IMG/VR virus record: IMGVR_UViG_3300037852_000077
Span: 1-46,389 of that record
From: a virus
Length of the DNA: 46,389 nucleotides
Strand: one strand, 5' to 3'
The translations under genes were made by a program, and so were the position numbers. Numbering within the stretch: the stretch's first letter is position 1; the number at the start of each line of letters is the position of its first letter. The notes below the pieces were generated by a model, which saw only the letters and a program-made list of their open reading frames with translations, made no database searches and was not told where the DNA came from. Positions 26,655 through 33,066 of the stretch are shown one piece after another.

Positions 26655-26691
26655 GGGCCAGGGCTTCGCATCCTTGGCCCATTTTTCTTTT
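26655..26691 (+). terminator. Rho-independent terminator
   Basis: GGGCCAGGG (26655-26663) pairs with CCTTGGCCC (26672-26680), with one G-T wobble, around an 8-base loop, followed by ATTTTTCTTTT. It ends the block that includes the HNH gene. Confidence 0.85.
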
Positions 26692-26719
26692 GACATTACA
26701 GGGTTTTGCTCACTACGCT
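26690..26719 (+). promoter_or_regulatory. Sigma70-like promoter
   Basis: TTGACA at 26690-26695 is followed after 18 bases by TACGCT (26714). Its first 12 bases, TTGACATTACAG, nearly match TTGACATTGCAG at 46347. It overlaps the end of the terminator T-run and would drive the lipoprotein gene. Confidence 0.55.
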
Positions 26720-26772
26720 TCTATTCTGTGAAGTATTCCACCCACCGCACCGCTTCCAGCCGAGGTATCAAC

Positions 26773-27198
26773 ATGACATTCCGGTTGTTCTTATGCTCGC
26801 TGATGCTCCTTGCAGGGTGTGCCGATCCCTATGGAGCTTGCGAGAAAGGGGCTCTCGACGTCGGCAACGGCATTGCTGCCGGCATGAAGACGATCGACCA
26901 GCTACGCGCTTCCGGAGCTATCTCTATCCAGGAAGAAACGAACGTACTCGGCTATTTCGAGTTTGCCAACAAGGCTGATGGAGCTTTCGGCGCTTGTGCT
27001 CAGGCAGCGCACACGGCAGGCTCAAAATCAGGTTCCTACACCGCTTGCGTGCAGATTTTCCAGACGGCACTCGCCAGTCCGCAGCAACTCGCTTTGATTC
27101 ATGTCACAAATCCCACGTCGCAGCAGCAGATTGAGGCTGTAGTGTCCGGCCTAACCATAGGCGCAACGGCTATCCTCACAGCACTCGGGGGCAAGTAA
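26773..27198 (+). CDS. Small lipoprotein
   Basis: ATG 26773 (CGAGG upstream) gives 141 residues. The N-terminus MTFRLFLCSLMLLAGCADP is a lipoprotein signal peptide with lipobox LAGC, so the mature protein probably carries lipid on Cys-16. The rest is Ala/Gly/Ser-rich with several Cys residues, and the C-terminus is hydrophobic (VVSGLTIGATAILTAL). Phage lipoproteins include outer spanins and superinfection-exclusion proteins; nothing here decides between them. A longer start at 26674 lies inside the terminator and is rejected. Confidence 0.75.
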   Translation: MTFRLFLCSLMLLAGCADPYGACEKGALDVGNGIAAGMKTIDQLRASGAISIQEETNVLGYFEFANKADGAFGACAQAAHTAGSKSGSYTACVQIFQTALASPQQLALIHVTNPTSQQQIEAVVSGLTIGATAILTALGGK

Positions 27199-27387
27199 AT
27201 GGACCCTGTAGACGTTACTCTCGCACTCAGCCTGTTAAACACGCTTTTGGGTTTCATCGCTTCGGTCCGGGCGCAAGGCGGCGTGACGGATGATGCTCTG
27301 GCTGACCAGGTGCAAACCGTGACGAAGGGCAACGATACGGCCTATCAGGCTTTGATGGCGGCATTGACGCCAAGCAAGCCGGCGTGA
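27199..27387 (+). CDS. Small helical protein
   Basis: ATG 27199 starts right after the lipoprotein stop; 62 residues. The N-terminal 25 residues are moderately hydrophobic (VTLALSLLNTLLGFIASVRA), possibly an amphipathic or single membrane helix, and the rest is polar. Position between a lipoprotein and a one-span microprotein makes a lysis or envelope role possible. No endolysin is seen nearby, so this is weak. Confidence 0.65.
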   Translation: MDPVDVTLALSLLNTLLGFIASVRAQGGVTDDALADQVQTVTKGNDTAYQALMAALTPSKPA

Positions 27388-27470
27388 GTGAGTTTGTAGC
27401 TTTTGTCGGAGCGGTGGCTTTTTCGGTGTTGCTCATCGCCATACTCCGCAGGATGTTCGAAAGACGCTAA
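27384..27470 (+). CDS. 28-residue membrane microprotein
   Basis: GTG 27384 overlaps the previous stop as GTGA. The product is 28 residues: a short polar start, one hydrophobic span (FVAFVGAVAFSVLLIAIL) and a basic RRMFERR tail, so N-outside/C-inside topology is likely. It is followed by a proper ribosome site for the next gene. Size and layout fit small phage holin-like or membrane proteins; function unproven. Confidence 0.6.
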   Translation: MSEFVAFVGAVAFSVLLIAILRRMFERR

Positions 27471-27488
27471 CAAAAAGGAGAAACGCCA

Positions 27489-27833
27489 ATGTCCTCAGCT
27501 TCAGGTTCAAGTTCAGCTCAAAGCCGGCATGACGCGGAAGACGCAAAACAAGACGCAAAAGACGCAAAAGCGGCGGCGGCTGCCGTACTTGCGAAGGTCT
27601 ACCACGTTGAGTATCTCGTTCGCGGGCCGGCTATTCCCAAAGAAAAGCGCACGCATTTCACCGGTCCCGACCCTGTAACGCATGGGGTTGCTGTGGTTCT
27701 GGTGGAAGATCCACTGCAGATCAAGGGAGTGCTCGAGAAGCACTTCGGTCACGGCGAAGGAGAAACACTGGAGATCACCACGACCCGCGTACTCGCGGAG
27801 AATGTCCTGACGGCGGCTACAAAGGCTGGTTAA
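27489..27833 (+). CDS. Hypothetical protein with helical N-terminus
   Basis: ATG 27489 follows AAAAGGAGAAACG; 114 residues. The first 35 residues are Ser/Ala/Asp/Lys-rich with a repeated DAKxDAKDAK pattern that would form an extended helix. Residues 36-110 form an alpha-beta domain (VYHVEYLVRG ... VAVVLVEDPLQIKGVLEKHFG ... LEITTTRVL). No known family recognised. Confidence 0.72.
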   Translation: MSSASGSSSAQSRHDAEDAKQDAKDAKAAAAAVLAKVYHVEYLVRGPAIPKEKRTHFTGPDPVTHGVAVVLVEDPLQIKGVLEKHFGHGEGETLEITTTRVLAENVLTAATKAG

Positions 27834-27851
27834 GTGGGCGATTCAAAAGAC

Positions 27852-27878
27852 GTTATTATGCCTCCATAAGCTAGAATC
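27852..27878 (+). promoter_or_regulatory. Promoter-like GTTATTA...TAGAATC
   Basis: GTTATTA at 27852 and TAGAATC with the -10-like TAGAAT at 27872-27877 have the same spacing as the two blocks at 22385 and 22449. It precedes the gene at 27911. Confidence 0.4.
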
Positions 27879-27910
27879 AATACGTTGACTCTAGCAAGGT
27901 TGGGTTGAGA

Positions 27911-28102
27911 GTGCCGGAATTCCTCGAGCGGAAGTTAAAGGCGAAGGCGGCCAAGAAGGGACTCAAAGGCCGCCGAGCCGCTAGATACGTGTACGGCGGG
28001 CTCAATAACATGGGCGCCATGCACGGCAACAAGGAAACCGCGCACGGCAAGGCCATGCAGCGGAAGCATGAAGACCGGATTCGATCGTTTGGGGGTGTCT
28101 GA
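27911..28102 (+). CDS. Small basic protein
   Basis: A GTG at 27911 gives 63 residues starting MPEFLERKLKAKAAKKGL; a TTG two codons earlier (27905) is also possible. The protein is very basic with GLKGRRAARYVYGGLNNMG and a conserved-looking GNKETAHGKAMQRKHE tail, a pattern I have seen in short phage proteins placed near structural genes. Probably nucleic-acid binding. Its stop overlaps the next ATG. Confidence 0.68.
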   Translation: MPEFLERKLKAKAAKKGLKGRRAARYVYGGLNNMGAMHGNKETAHGKAMQRKHEDRIRSFGGV

Positions 28103-28611
28103 TGCTACTCAGGAACCGTTCACTGGCGCCGAGGAGTTTCCCTCCGAAGCGCGGATTCAAAGCCTTGAAGCTCGAGGACGACATTACCGGACGGGCCGAC
28201 GACGAGCCCGGCAACACCGGCAGCAGTACGTCTTCGATCTACCCGAGTGAGAAGCTCGCCACACCTGGGAAGAGCCAGGTGCCATTCTCACCGGAAGGAG
28301 GCGGCCGTATGTTGCGAACTCCGAAGTTTAAGGCGCGAGGCGCCGGCAGCAGCTTCGTATCCTCGAGCCGGATGGGGCAAGGCCAGGGGTTCCGGAAGGG
28401 CAAGGGGTTTGGTTCTGCTCCGCGCATCGACGCCGGCAGCGCGTCGTATGGGACTCACCGCGGCGGCGGGATACCGAAGACCAGGCAGCCCGGACCGGGC
28501 AAGAAGGTAGTTTCCGCGAAGATGCACCAAGGACAGGGGTTCAAGAAGGGCAAGCGCCCGCCTTCGCTGAACGCCCGCATTGCTTCTTTTGGTGGACTAG
28601 CCAGGATGTAA
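28102..28611 (+). CDS. Basic Gly-rich protein with repeated motif
   Basis: ATG 28102, 169 residues, high Arg/Lys/Gly/Ser. MGQGQGFRKGKGFGS (about residues 91-105) and MHQGQGFKKGKRPPS (about 141-155) are copies of one motif, each followed by a similar short block. A second in-frame ATG at 28309 has AAGGAGG at 28295 and would give a 100-residue product holding both repeats, so two nested proteins may be made. Charge and repeats suggest DNA or RNA binding; not a recognised family. Confidence 0.7.
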   Translation: MLLRNRSLAPRSFPPKRGFKALKLEDDITGRADDEPGNTGSSTSSIYPSEKLATPGKSQVPFSPEGGGRMLRTPKFKARGAGSSFVSSSRMGQGQGFRKGKGFGSAPRIDAGSASYGTHRGGGIPKTRQPGPGKKVVSAKMHQGQGFKKGKRPPSLNARIASFGGLARM

Positions 28612-28642
28612 CCTGATAGACTCCCGCGGCTAGGAGGTAGTT

Positions 28643-28948
28643 ATGGAACGGGATGCCCCAACTCAGATCGGACGCCACACACTTACTCAGTCAGGTGGCA
28701 TCGGCCCGGCGGTCGAGAGAGAAACCGCTCTGGATACCGTCAATAGTCACATCCACGCTTTGCGCGAGCTCCGCGCTCGTATTGCTGCGATAAACCAAGG
28801 GTTGCGCGGTCCATTGCCGAAAGAAGGCCAAGACCGACCCGCCCCTGAAGGAATCTCCGATCTTATGGCCGGGTTGAGTGAAGAGAATCTGCTCCTCAAG
28901 GCCTGTCACAACGAATTGAACGAGACCTGCGCCGTACTCGGCGTCTGA
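28643..28948 (+). CDS. Small helical hypothetical protein
   Basis: ATG 28643 follows TAGGAGG; 101 residues. After a polar start the protein is helical (TVNSHIHALRELRARIAAINQGLRG, then LMAGLSEENLLLKACHNELNETC). The pattern suggests a coiled or helical-bundle protein. No motif recognised. It is the last clear gene before a 400-base non-coding stretch. Confidence 0.72.
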   Translation: MERDAPTQIGRHTLTQSGGIGPAVERETALDTVNSHIHALRELRARIAAINQGLRGPLPKEGQDRPAPEGISDLMAGLSEENLLLKACHNELNETCAVLGV

Positions 28949-29059
28949 CGCCTTACCTGAGAGGAAAAAACCACGCCGGGGGGCTACGTGGATGAAATCC
29001 CCCCAAAGTTTCGGCGGTCCGAGGGAAGCCGCCAGCCAAAATACCACGTCAAAAAAAAT

Positions 29060-29110
29060 CCAAGCATTGAGCGTTGTTTGCTTTACCCAAGATTGATTGC
29101 CAATGCTTGG
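29060..29110. repeat. 10-base inverted repeat
   Basis: CCAAGCATTG (29060-29069) is the reverse complement of CAATGCTTGG (29101-29110). The right arm also forms TGCCAA-N3-TTGGCA (29098-29112), the layout of a small operator. Confidence 0.5.
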
Positions 29111-29299
29111 CATATCTATAGAGCCGTTCCTCGCAGTCGCCGGAGCAGTCGGGAAGGTGGAGGACGCGGCAAGAAACGGAGAGGGAAGACAAAGAGAGTG
29201 CGATGACCTACAGGGCGCCGTTTGTTCCCGCGGTGCTCCGAGAAGCGAGCTGCTGTACTCTTTGCCTTCCCCCTTGTTCTCCTCCTTCCTAAATTAGTT

Positions 29300-29326
29300 C
29301 TGGCTCACACTGGCACAATCTGATAT
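29300..29326 (+). promoter_or_regulatory. TGGC tandem element, copy 3
   Basis: TGGC at 29300 and TGGCACA at 29310, followed by ATCTGATATC, repeat the element at 22534 with one mismatch over the last 18 bases. It stands 26 bases before the gene at 29352. Confidence 0.55.
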
Positions 29327-29351
29327 CCTCCTTCCAAGGAGAAATGCTGCT

Positions 29352-29693
29352 ATGCGAACCAGTAGAGACGTGTTCAATGTTCATGGTGTTTTACTTCACG
29401 GCTTCGATTACGAAAACCAGGCATGGGTTGAGAACGGGAAATACCTCCGCTGCGGTCATCCGGATCCGATGGATTGCGGCTGCTTTGGCAGGTTGCACGA
29501 AGGCGAATCTGTGACTCCGCGAGTGGTGTCGATCGATGTCTTAAAATTCCCGCACGGAATTTCCTGTCCAGACTGCCGAGCAGCGAATCGGTGCAATCAA
29601 TGCGGCAAGAGTGCTACCAGGCGAGACCGCTGCACGAATGGCCGTTGTCCAGGTTGCTGCTTAATCCACTGCAAACACATGGAGCAAGTATGA
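29352..29693 (+). CDS. Cys-rich zinc-binding protein
   Basis: ATG 29352 follows AAGGAG; 113 residues. An N-terminal globular part carries CGHPDPMDCGCFG, and the C-terminal half has five further pairs or triples (CPDC, CNQC, RCPGCC and a CKH) suggesting two zinc ribbons. It heads a block preceded by the TGGC element. Nucleic-acid or protein binding is likely; no family named. Confidence 0.8.
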   Translation: MRTSRDVFNVHGVLLHGFDYENQAWVENGKYLRCGHPDPMDCGCFGRLHEGESVTPRVVSIDVLKFPHGISCPDCRAANRCNQCGKSATRRDRCTNGRCPGCCLIHCKHMEQV

Positions 29694-30079
29694 TCGACCC
29701 AATAACACCTAAAGAGATCGAAGCCTTGAGTGAGATGTTGGACCTCGCCATTGGAGATCAAGAGGACTATCTCAACCATGGCGACCCACTAATAGACTAC
29801 GGCGCGGAGTGGCCTGATACCGCGAAACACAAGGCAGAACGTTTTAGACTGGTTGCTGGTTTCCTAATGAGACTCGGATTGCGCGGCCAATGGCAACGTT
29901 TGGCAGACTTGGCACTCGAGATGGAAGCCAGCGGGCGGGTGTACGAAGCGAACAACAACGACAACCGACGCGACACTATGGAGTTTTCCGAAACTCCCGC
30001 AGGGTACGATGCCCGCGATCGGTGGGCGAAGCGTTACGACGAATTGAACGGTGCACCGGAAAGCGACAACGATCAGTGA
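29690..30079 (+). CDS. Acidic helical hypothetical protein
   Basis: ATG 29690 overlaps the previous stop (GGAGCAAG upstream); 129 residues, acidic, mostly helical (EIEALSEMLDLAIGDQEDYLN, KAERFRLVAGFLMRLG). No motif or membrane segment. A longer upstream reading would overlap the zinc protein in another frame and is unlikely. Confidence 0.72.
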   Translation: MIDPITPKEIEALSEMLDLAIGDQEDYLNHGDPLIDYGAEWPDTAKHKAERFRLVAGFLMRLGLRGQWQRLADLALEMEASGRVYEANNNDNRRDTMEFSETPAGYDARDRWAKRYDELNGAPESDNDQ

Positions 30080-30291
30080 GTGAGCACTTCACCAAGAACA
30101 CTCTAGGATGTACGGCGTGGTGCAAACGCTGCAGCGCGATGACGCAGCATCGCGTGGACTCTGGCCGGCGCGGTCCCTGCCTCGAGTGCATCAAGAAGCT
30201 GGAACTCAAGAACGAAGTGGAGAGAATCAGGAGAGGCCTCGCGGAAGAGCAGCGCCAGGACCGCGAGAGACAGAACCCGAGGTTGTTCTGA
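30076..30291 (+). CDS. Small zinc-ribbon protein
   Basis: GTG 30076 in a GTGA overlap; 71 residues. CKRC (about 16-20) and CLEC (about 36-39) are a two-knuckle zinc site, followed by a long charged helix rich in Arg, Glu and Gln. Probably binds nucleic acid. Its stop overlaps the next ATG. Confidence 0.75.
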   Translation: MSEHFTKNTLGCTAWCKRCSAMTQHRVDSGRRGPCLECIKKLELKNEVERIRRGLAEEQRQDRERQNPRLF

Positions 30292-30521
30292 TGAACAATC
30301 CATTCGACAGCCGTAAAAAAACCGTTGTTATCCGGACGAAAGCGGAAGCCGAAGCAGCGTTGCGCCAACACCGGAAAGAAGCTCATGGGACAGAAGACCT
30401 GGAAGAGTTTTTCGACTGTTCCGCTTGCGGAGTGTTGGAACGAAGGCTGTCACAAGCGTTAGACGTGTCTGGTCCGCACATGGAAGCCTACGACGACACG
30501 CCTTACTCTCCGGAGGAATGA
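30291..30521 (+). CDS. Small hypothetical protein
   Basis: ATG 30291 shares bases with the previous TGA; 76 residues. A basic N-terminus, a helical AEAEAALRQHRKE stretch and a CSAC pair near the middle are seen. The acidic C-terminus overlaps the next start. No family recognised. Confidence 0.7.
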   Translation: MNNPFDSRKKTVVIRTKAEAEAALRQHRKEAHGTEDLEEFFDCSACGVLERRLSQALDVSGPHMEAYDDTPYSPEE

Positions 30522-30706
30522 TGAAGACCTACATCGGGGACGGTGTTTATGCGAAGTGGGAAGAGATCGGCGCCCTTACGCTAACAACAGAGAACGGCGC
30601 CGGCGTGACAAACGTTATCGTCATCGAGCCAGAGGTTTGGGTTGCGCTGGTCGAGTACATGAAGCGTTCTGTCCCCCACATCGAAGGGAAACCGTGGGCC
30701 AGCTAA
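30521..30706 (+). CDS. Small conserved-type phage protein
   Basis: ATG 30521 is used because GGAGG at 30512 sits at better spacing than for the ATG at 30518. The 61 residues start MKTYIGDGVYAKWEE, then a strand block (LTLTTENGAGVTNVIVIEPEVW) and a helix. Proteins of this layout recur in many phages near tail or modification genes. Function unknown. Confidence 0.78.
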   Translation: MKTYIGDGVYAKWEEIGALTLTTENGAGVTNVIVIEPEVWVALVEYMKRSVPHIEGKPWAS

Positions 30707-31170
30707 TCGAGGCCTGGTTCGATGCGGTAACCGAGCCCGTCAACCCAGGTGGGCACGGCGCTTGGGGGATTCTCGTCAAGGTGGACGGCAAGAAGGTTCA
30801 CGAAGGCGCCGGCTACGTCGGGAACGGCCCACAAATCTCAAATAACGTCTCGGAGTATTCCGGTTTCAATGCCGCAGTAGACTGGATTCTGAACAAGAAC
30901 CTCCTCGGCGTGACGATCATCCGGGGAGACTCGAAGCTAGTCATCAAGCAACTGAGCGGCGAGTGGAAGATCAACGGTGGCCTGTATCTGCCCTATTACT
31001 ACAAAGCGAGTCATTTGCTGGCAGTCTTGAAGGAGCGCACCGGCAACAACGTGAGTCTGCAGTGGATCTCTCGCAACGATAACGGAGAGTGTGACAAGTT
31101 GAGCAAGAATGTGCTGCGGAGAATGGGTATCAAGTTTCGCCTGCAGCCAGAGGCGTCAAATGATAACTAG
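30694..31170 (+). CDS. RNase H-like protein
   Basis: GTG 30694 (AAGGGAAA upstream, 13-base overlap) gives 158 residues. It shows the RNase HI layout: an Asp in WFDAVTEP, Gly-rich GGHGAWGIL strand, Glu in NNVSEYSGF, Asp in RGDSKLVI and Asp in NGECDKLS, so all four metal-binding acidic residues appear present. RNase HI degrades RNA in RNA-DNA hybrids; in a phage it could remove primers. No polymerase or primase is visible in the window. Confidence 0.82.
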   Translation: MGQLIEAWFDAVTEPVNPGGHGAWGILVKVDGKKVHEGAGYVGNGPQISNNVSEYSGFNAAVDWILNKNLLGVTIIRGDSKLVIKQLSGEWKINGGLYLPYYYKASHLLAVLKERTGNNVSLQWISRNDNGECDKLSKNVLRRMGIKFRLQPEASNDN

Positions 31171-31444
31171 GGTTAGGGTTGCGCCGGTCGAGAGATGGTG
31201 TCAGCCGATGCTTGCCTTGCTTCAGAAGGCGAAAAACGATGACGTGGAACCATCCTCTGGGTTGCTCGTTGCCATTGAGACCAGTTCGATGCGAATTGGG
31301 CGAATGTGTGGAGGCCGGGAATGGCGCCTGGTTGTCGGATTTTGTGACGATATAATCGTGTCAGACGTTGAAACAGCGGAGAACATTCACCCTGGCGAAA
31401 CGACGAATGTTTGGGGTTGCGAGCACATGCTCGAGGTGGATTGA
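31160..31444 (+). CDS. Small hypothetical protein
   Basis: ATG 31160 (GAGGCG upstream) overlaps the RNase H gene by 11 bases; 94 residues, strand-rich, with several Cys and Trp residues. No motif recognised. A GTTGTCG...TATAATC sequence at 31331-31357 lies within it and may be a promoter for the next genes. Confidence 0.68.
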   Translation: MITRVRVAPVERWCQPMLALLQKAKNDDVEPSSGLLVAIETSSMRIGRMCGGREWRLVVGFCDDIIVSDVETAENIHPGETTNVWGCEHMLEVD

Positions 31445-31452
31445 GGTTCACA

Positions 31453-31824
31453 ATGACTCAAGCCGAGCGGCGTGAAATCGTGCTGTCTTACGTAAAAGAA
31501 ATTAAGGAGTGGAATACTCCAGCTTTCCCCACAGAGTTGACCGACGCAGTTCTCGGAGACCCGAGCTATATCTCCTTCAACATCGATGAAGGTCCATATT
31601 TTGGACAGATATTCCGCTGCCATAGGAATGTGCGGAAGGATTGGGTGGCTTCGGCGGCAGTCTACTGCTGCGGCGGCCGGCACATGGTTTCCGGGGGAGT
31701 GGTGCTCCACACCATGCGCGGGCTGTTGTCGTTCCCAGAGTTTCCCGCAGCCTGGCATATCGAGTATCAGCCACAGCACGGCCTATGGGACGAGATCACG
31801 ATTTGTCGGCTGATACCGGAGTAG
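31453..31824 (+). CDS. Hypothetical protein
   Basis: ATG 31453 (GAGG upstream), 123 residues, with a central CC pair and a strand-rich middle (FGQIFRCHRN, VASAAVYCCGG) then a helix and an aromatic C-terminus. No family recognised. The gene starts 9 bases after the previous stop. Confidence 0.7.
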   Translation: MTQAERREIVLSYVKEIKEWNTPAFPTELTDAVLGDPSYISFNIDEGPYFGQIFRCHRNVRKDWVASAAVYCCGGRHMVSGGVVLHTMRGLLSFPEFPAAWHIEYQPQHGLWDEITICRLIPE

Positions 31825-31827
31825 CTT

Positions 31828-32067
31828 ATGAATCCCTGTCCAAACTGCGGAGATCCCCTGGGGCATCACGGCCTGATGTGCCCGTTCAAGAAGGCGCAGC
31901 CGTGCGTTATCTGCGGAGAGATGACCGTGTGGGCTTGCTCAGACTGCCAGATCAGCCGGAAAGAGACCATTCACGTCTGCACGAAGCCGGCTTGCCGGAA
32001 CGCGCATGAGAGGGAAAGACAATGCAGACCGCCGTTGCTGTGGAAAGCGAGGCACTCATGCGTTTAG
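31828..32067 (+). CDS. Double zinc-ribbon protein
   Basis: ATG 31828, 79 residues. Four knuckles are seen: CPNC (4-7), CVIC (26-29), CSDC (37-40) and later single Cys residues, which suggests two compact zinc sites. The C-terminal 15 residues overlap the next gene in another frame. Probably a nucleic-acid or protein binder. Confidence 0.72.
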   Translation: MNPCPNCGDPLGHHGLMCPFKKAQPCVICGEMTVWACSDCQISRKETIHVCTKPACRNAHERERQCRPPLLWKARHSCV

Positions 32068-32270
32068 GCCAATCTACTCTGACACTCGAGGAGCGGATTA
32101 CGGAAGCGAAGCGTCACATAGCGACTCTCAAGCCGCACTTTGCCGAGATGACCGACAAAGACCTGGCTTTCGTCCAGTCTATCGATGACTCCCTGCTCCG
32201 GTATGGCGCCAAAGCCTCGATATCCCCCAATCAAATCTTCTGGCTGAGAGACCTGATTCTGAAGTATTGA
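32022..32270 (+). CDS. Small hypothetical protein
   Basis: ATG 32022 has GAGGG 5 bases before a short spacer and overlaps the zinc protein by 46 bases; a second ATG at 32058 is possible. The 82 residues are helical (EERITEAKRHIATLKPHFAEM, then SPNQIFWLRDLILKY). No motif recognised. Confidence 0.7.
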   Translation: MQTAVAVESEALMRLGQSTLTLEERITEAKRHIATLKPHFAEMTDKDLAFVQSIDDSLLRYGAKASISPNQIFWLRDLILKY

Positions 32271-32280
32271 GGAGGGAATT

Positions 32281-32469
32281 ATGAGAGTGGACCTGGAACA
32301 AGTCGCAAACGACGACCGCGATGTGTTTAGCATCATTGCTCAGTCCATCTTCACCCTAATTGGGATGGAACCGACCGACCAGGACTCCGCAACCCTGCTG
32401 CTCGTTTCCATCCGGAAGCAGTGTGAGCAGCGCGTAATAGCGATTGATGGGGCGCTGAAGGACGATTAA
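32281..32469 (+). CDS. Small hypothetical protein
   Basis: ATG 32281 follows GAGGAGGG; 62 residues. It is helical (VFSIIAQSIFTLIGMEP) with a mixed charged C-terminus and no clear membrane span. It is the last small gene before the packaging module. Confidence 0.7.
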   Translation: MRVDLEQVANDDRDVFSIIAQSIFTLIGMEPTDQDSATLLLVSIRKQCEQRVIAIDGALKDD

Positions 32470-32550
32470 GCCTCTGCTGTTATGGGGAGACATGCCAATT
32501 TGTGCTAAGATTCCACAGCTTTCAAAGTCGGAACCGCCCCGACAAGTGAA

Positions 32551-33066
32551 ATGAGAAAACAGCGTAACGCAGCAAAACCGAAGAAACGTAAGTGGGGAGC
32601 TAGAACCGGGACCGGTAAGAAGAAGCGGAAGCTATACACTCCTCGCACAAAGCAGTTAGCCGCGGTGCAGCTATTCGTCTCCGGAAGCAAGTACGCCGAG
32701 ATCAGCAGGAAGCTAGGCCTCGACCGCGAAACCGTTGTCCGCATCGTCACCCAAGAAGAAGTTCATGCCATGGTCGAGGGATTCCGGGAAGCCGTCCTCA
32801 AGATGGTTCCGAACGCCCTGGTAGCTCTGGCACGATTGATAGACATTGGAGACCGGACCGCGGTTATCGAGTGCCTGTACGGCGCCCGCGTCTTAATCGA
32901 TCGGCACGAAATTGCTCCCGAAGCCGAGGAACCTGTGCGAACCTACGACTCTACCAGGGTGCTGTTCTTCGGAAAATTCGGTAGGTGGCCGAGGGATGAG
33001 GAGTTAAAGGCGTTCGATAAGACGATTCCGACAAAGCCGATCGTCAAAGGAGAGTTTACGAATTGA
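32551..33066 (+). CDS. Candidate small terminase subunit
   Basis: ATG 32551, 171 residues. A basic N-terminus (RKQRNAAKPKKRKWG) leads to a helix-turn-helix: KQLAAVQLFVSGSKYAEISRKLGLDRETVVRIV, then a long helical domain. This fits small terminase subunits, which bind pac or cos DNA and hand it to the large subunit. Its position just before the methyltransferase and the terminase halves supports the call, although a plain DNA-binding protein remains possible. The ribosome site is weak. Confidence 0.68.
   Translation: MRKQRNAAKPKKRKWGARTGTGKKKRKLYTPRTKQLAAVQLFVSGSKYAEISRKLGLDRETVVRIVTQEEVHAMVEGFREAVLKMVPNALVALARLIDIGDRTAVIECLYGARVLIDRHEIAPEAEEPVRTYDSTRVLFFGKFGRWPRDEELKAFDKTIPTKPIVKGEFTN

Larger units (their letters stand above)
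28949..29351. other. Structured spacer with two doubtful small frames
   Basis: No convincing gene. The stretch contains G6/C6 arms (28978-28983 and 28999-29004), CCACG and CGTGG segments that can pair in mutually exclusive ways (28971, 28986, 29043), a GGCGG/CCGCC stem near 29015-29035, an inverted repeat and a TGGC element. Two overlapping frames are possible: a basic 72-residue one from GTG 28988 and a 64-residue one from ATG 29103. Neither has a good ribosome site. Confidence 0.5.

Noticed and set aside
28988-29297. Two small overlapping genes
   Set aside because: Neither has a clear ribosome site, and the sequence is dominated by pairing segments; kept only as doubtful frames.
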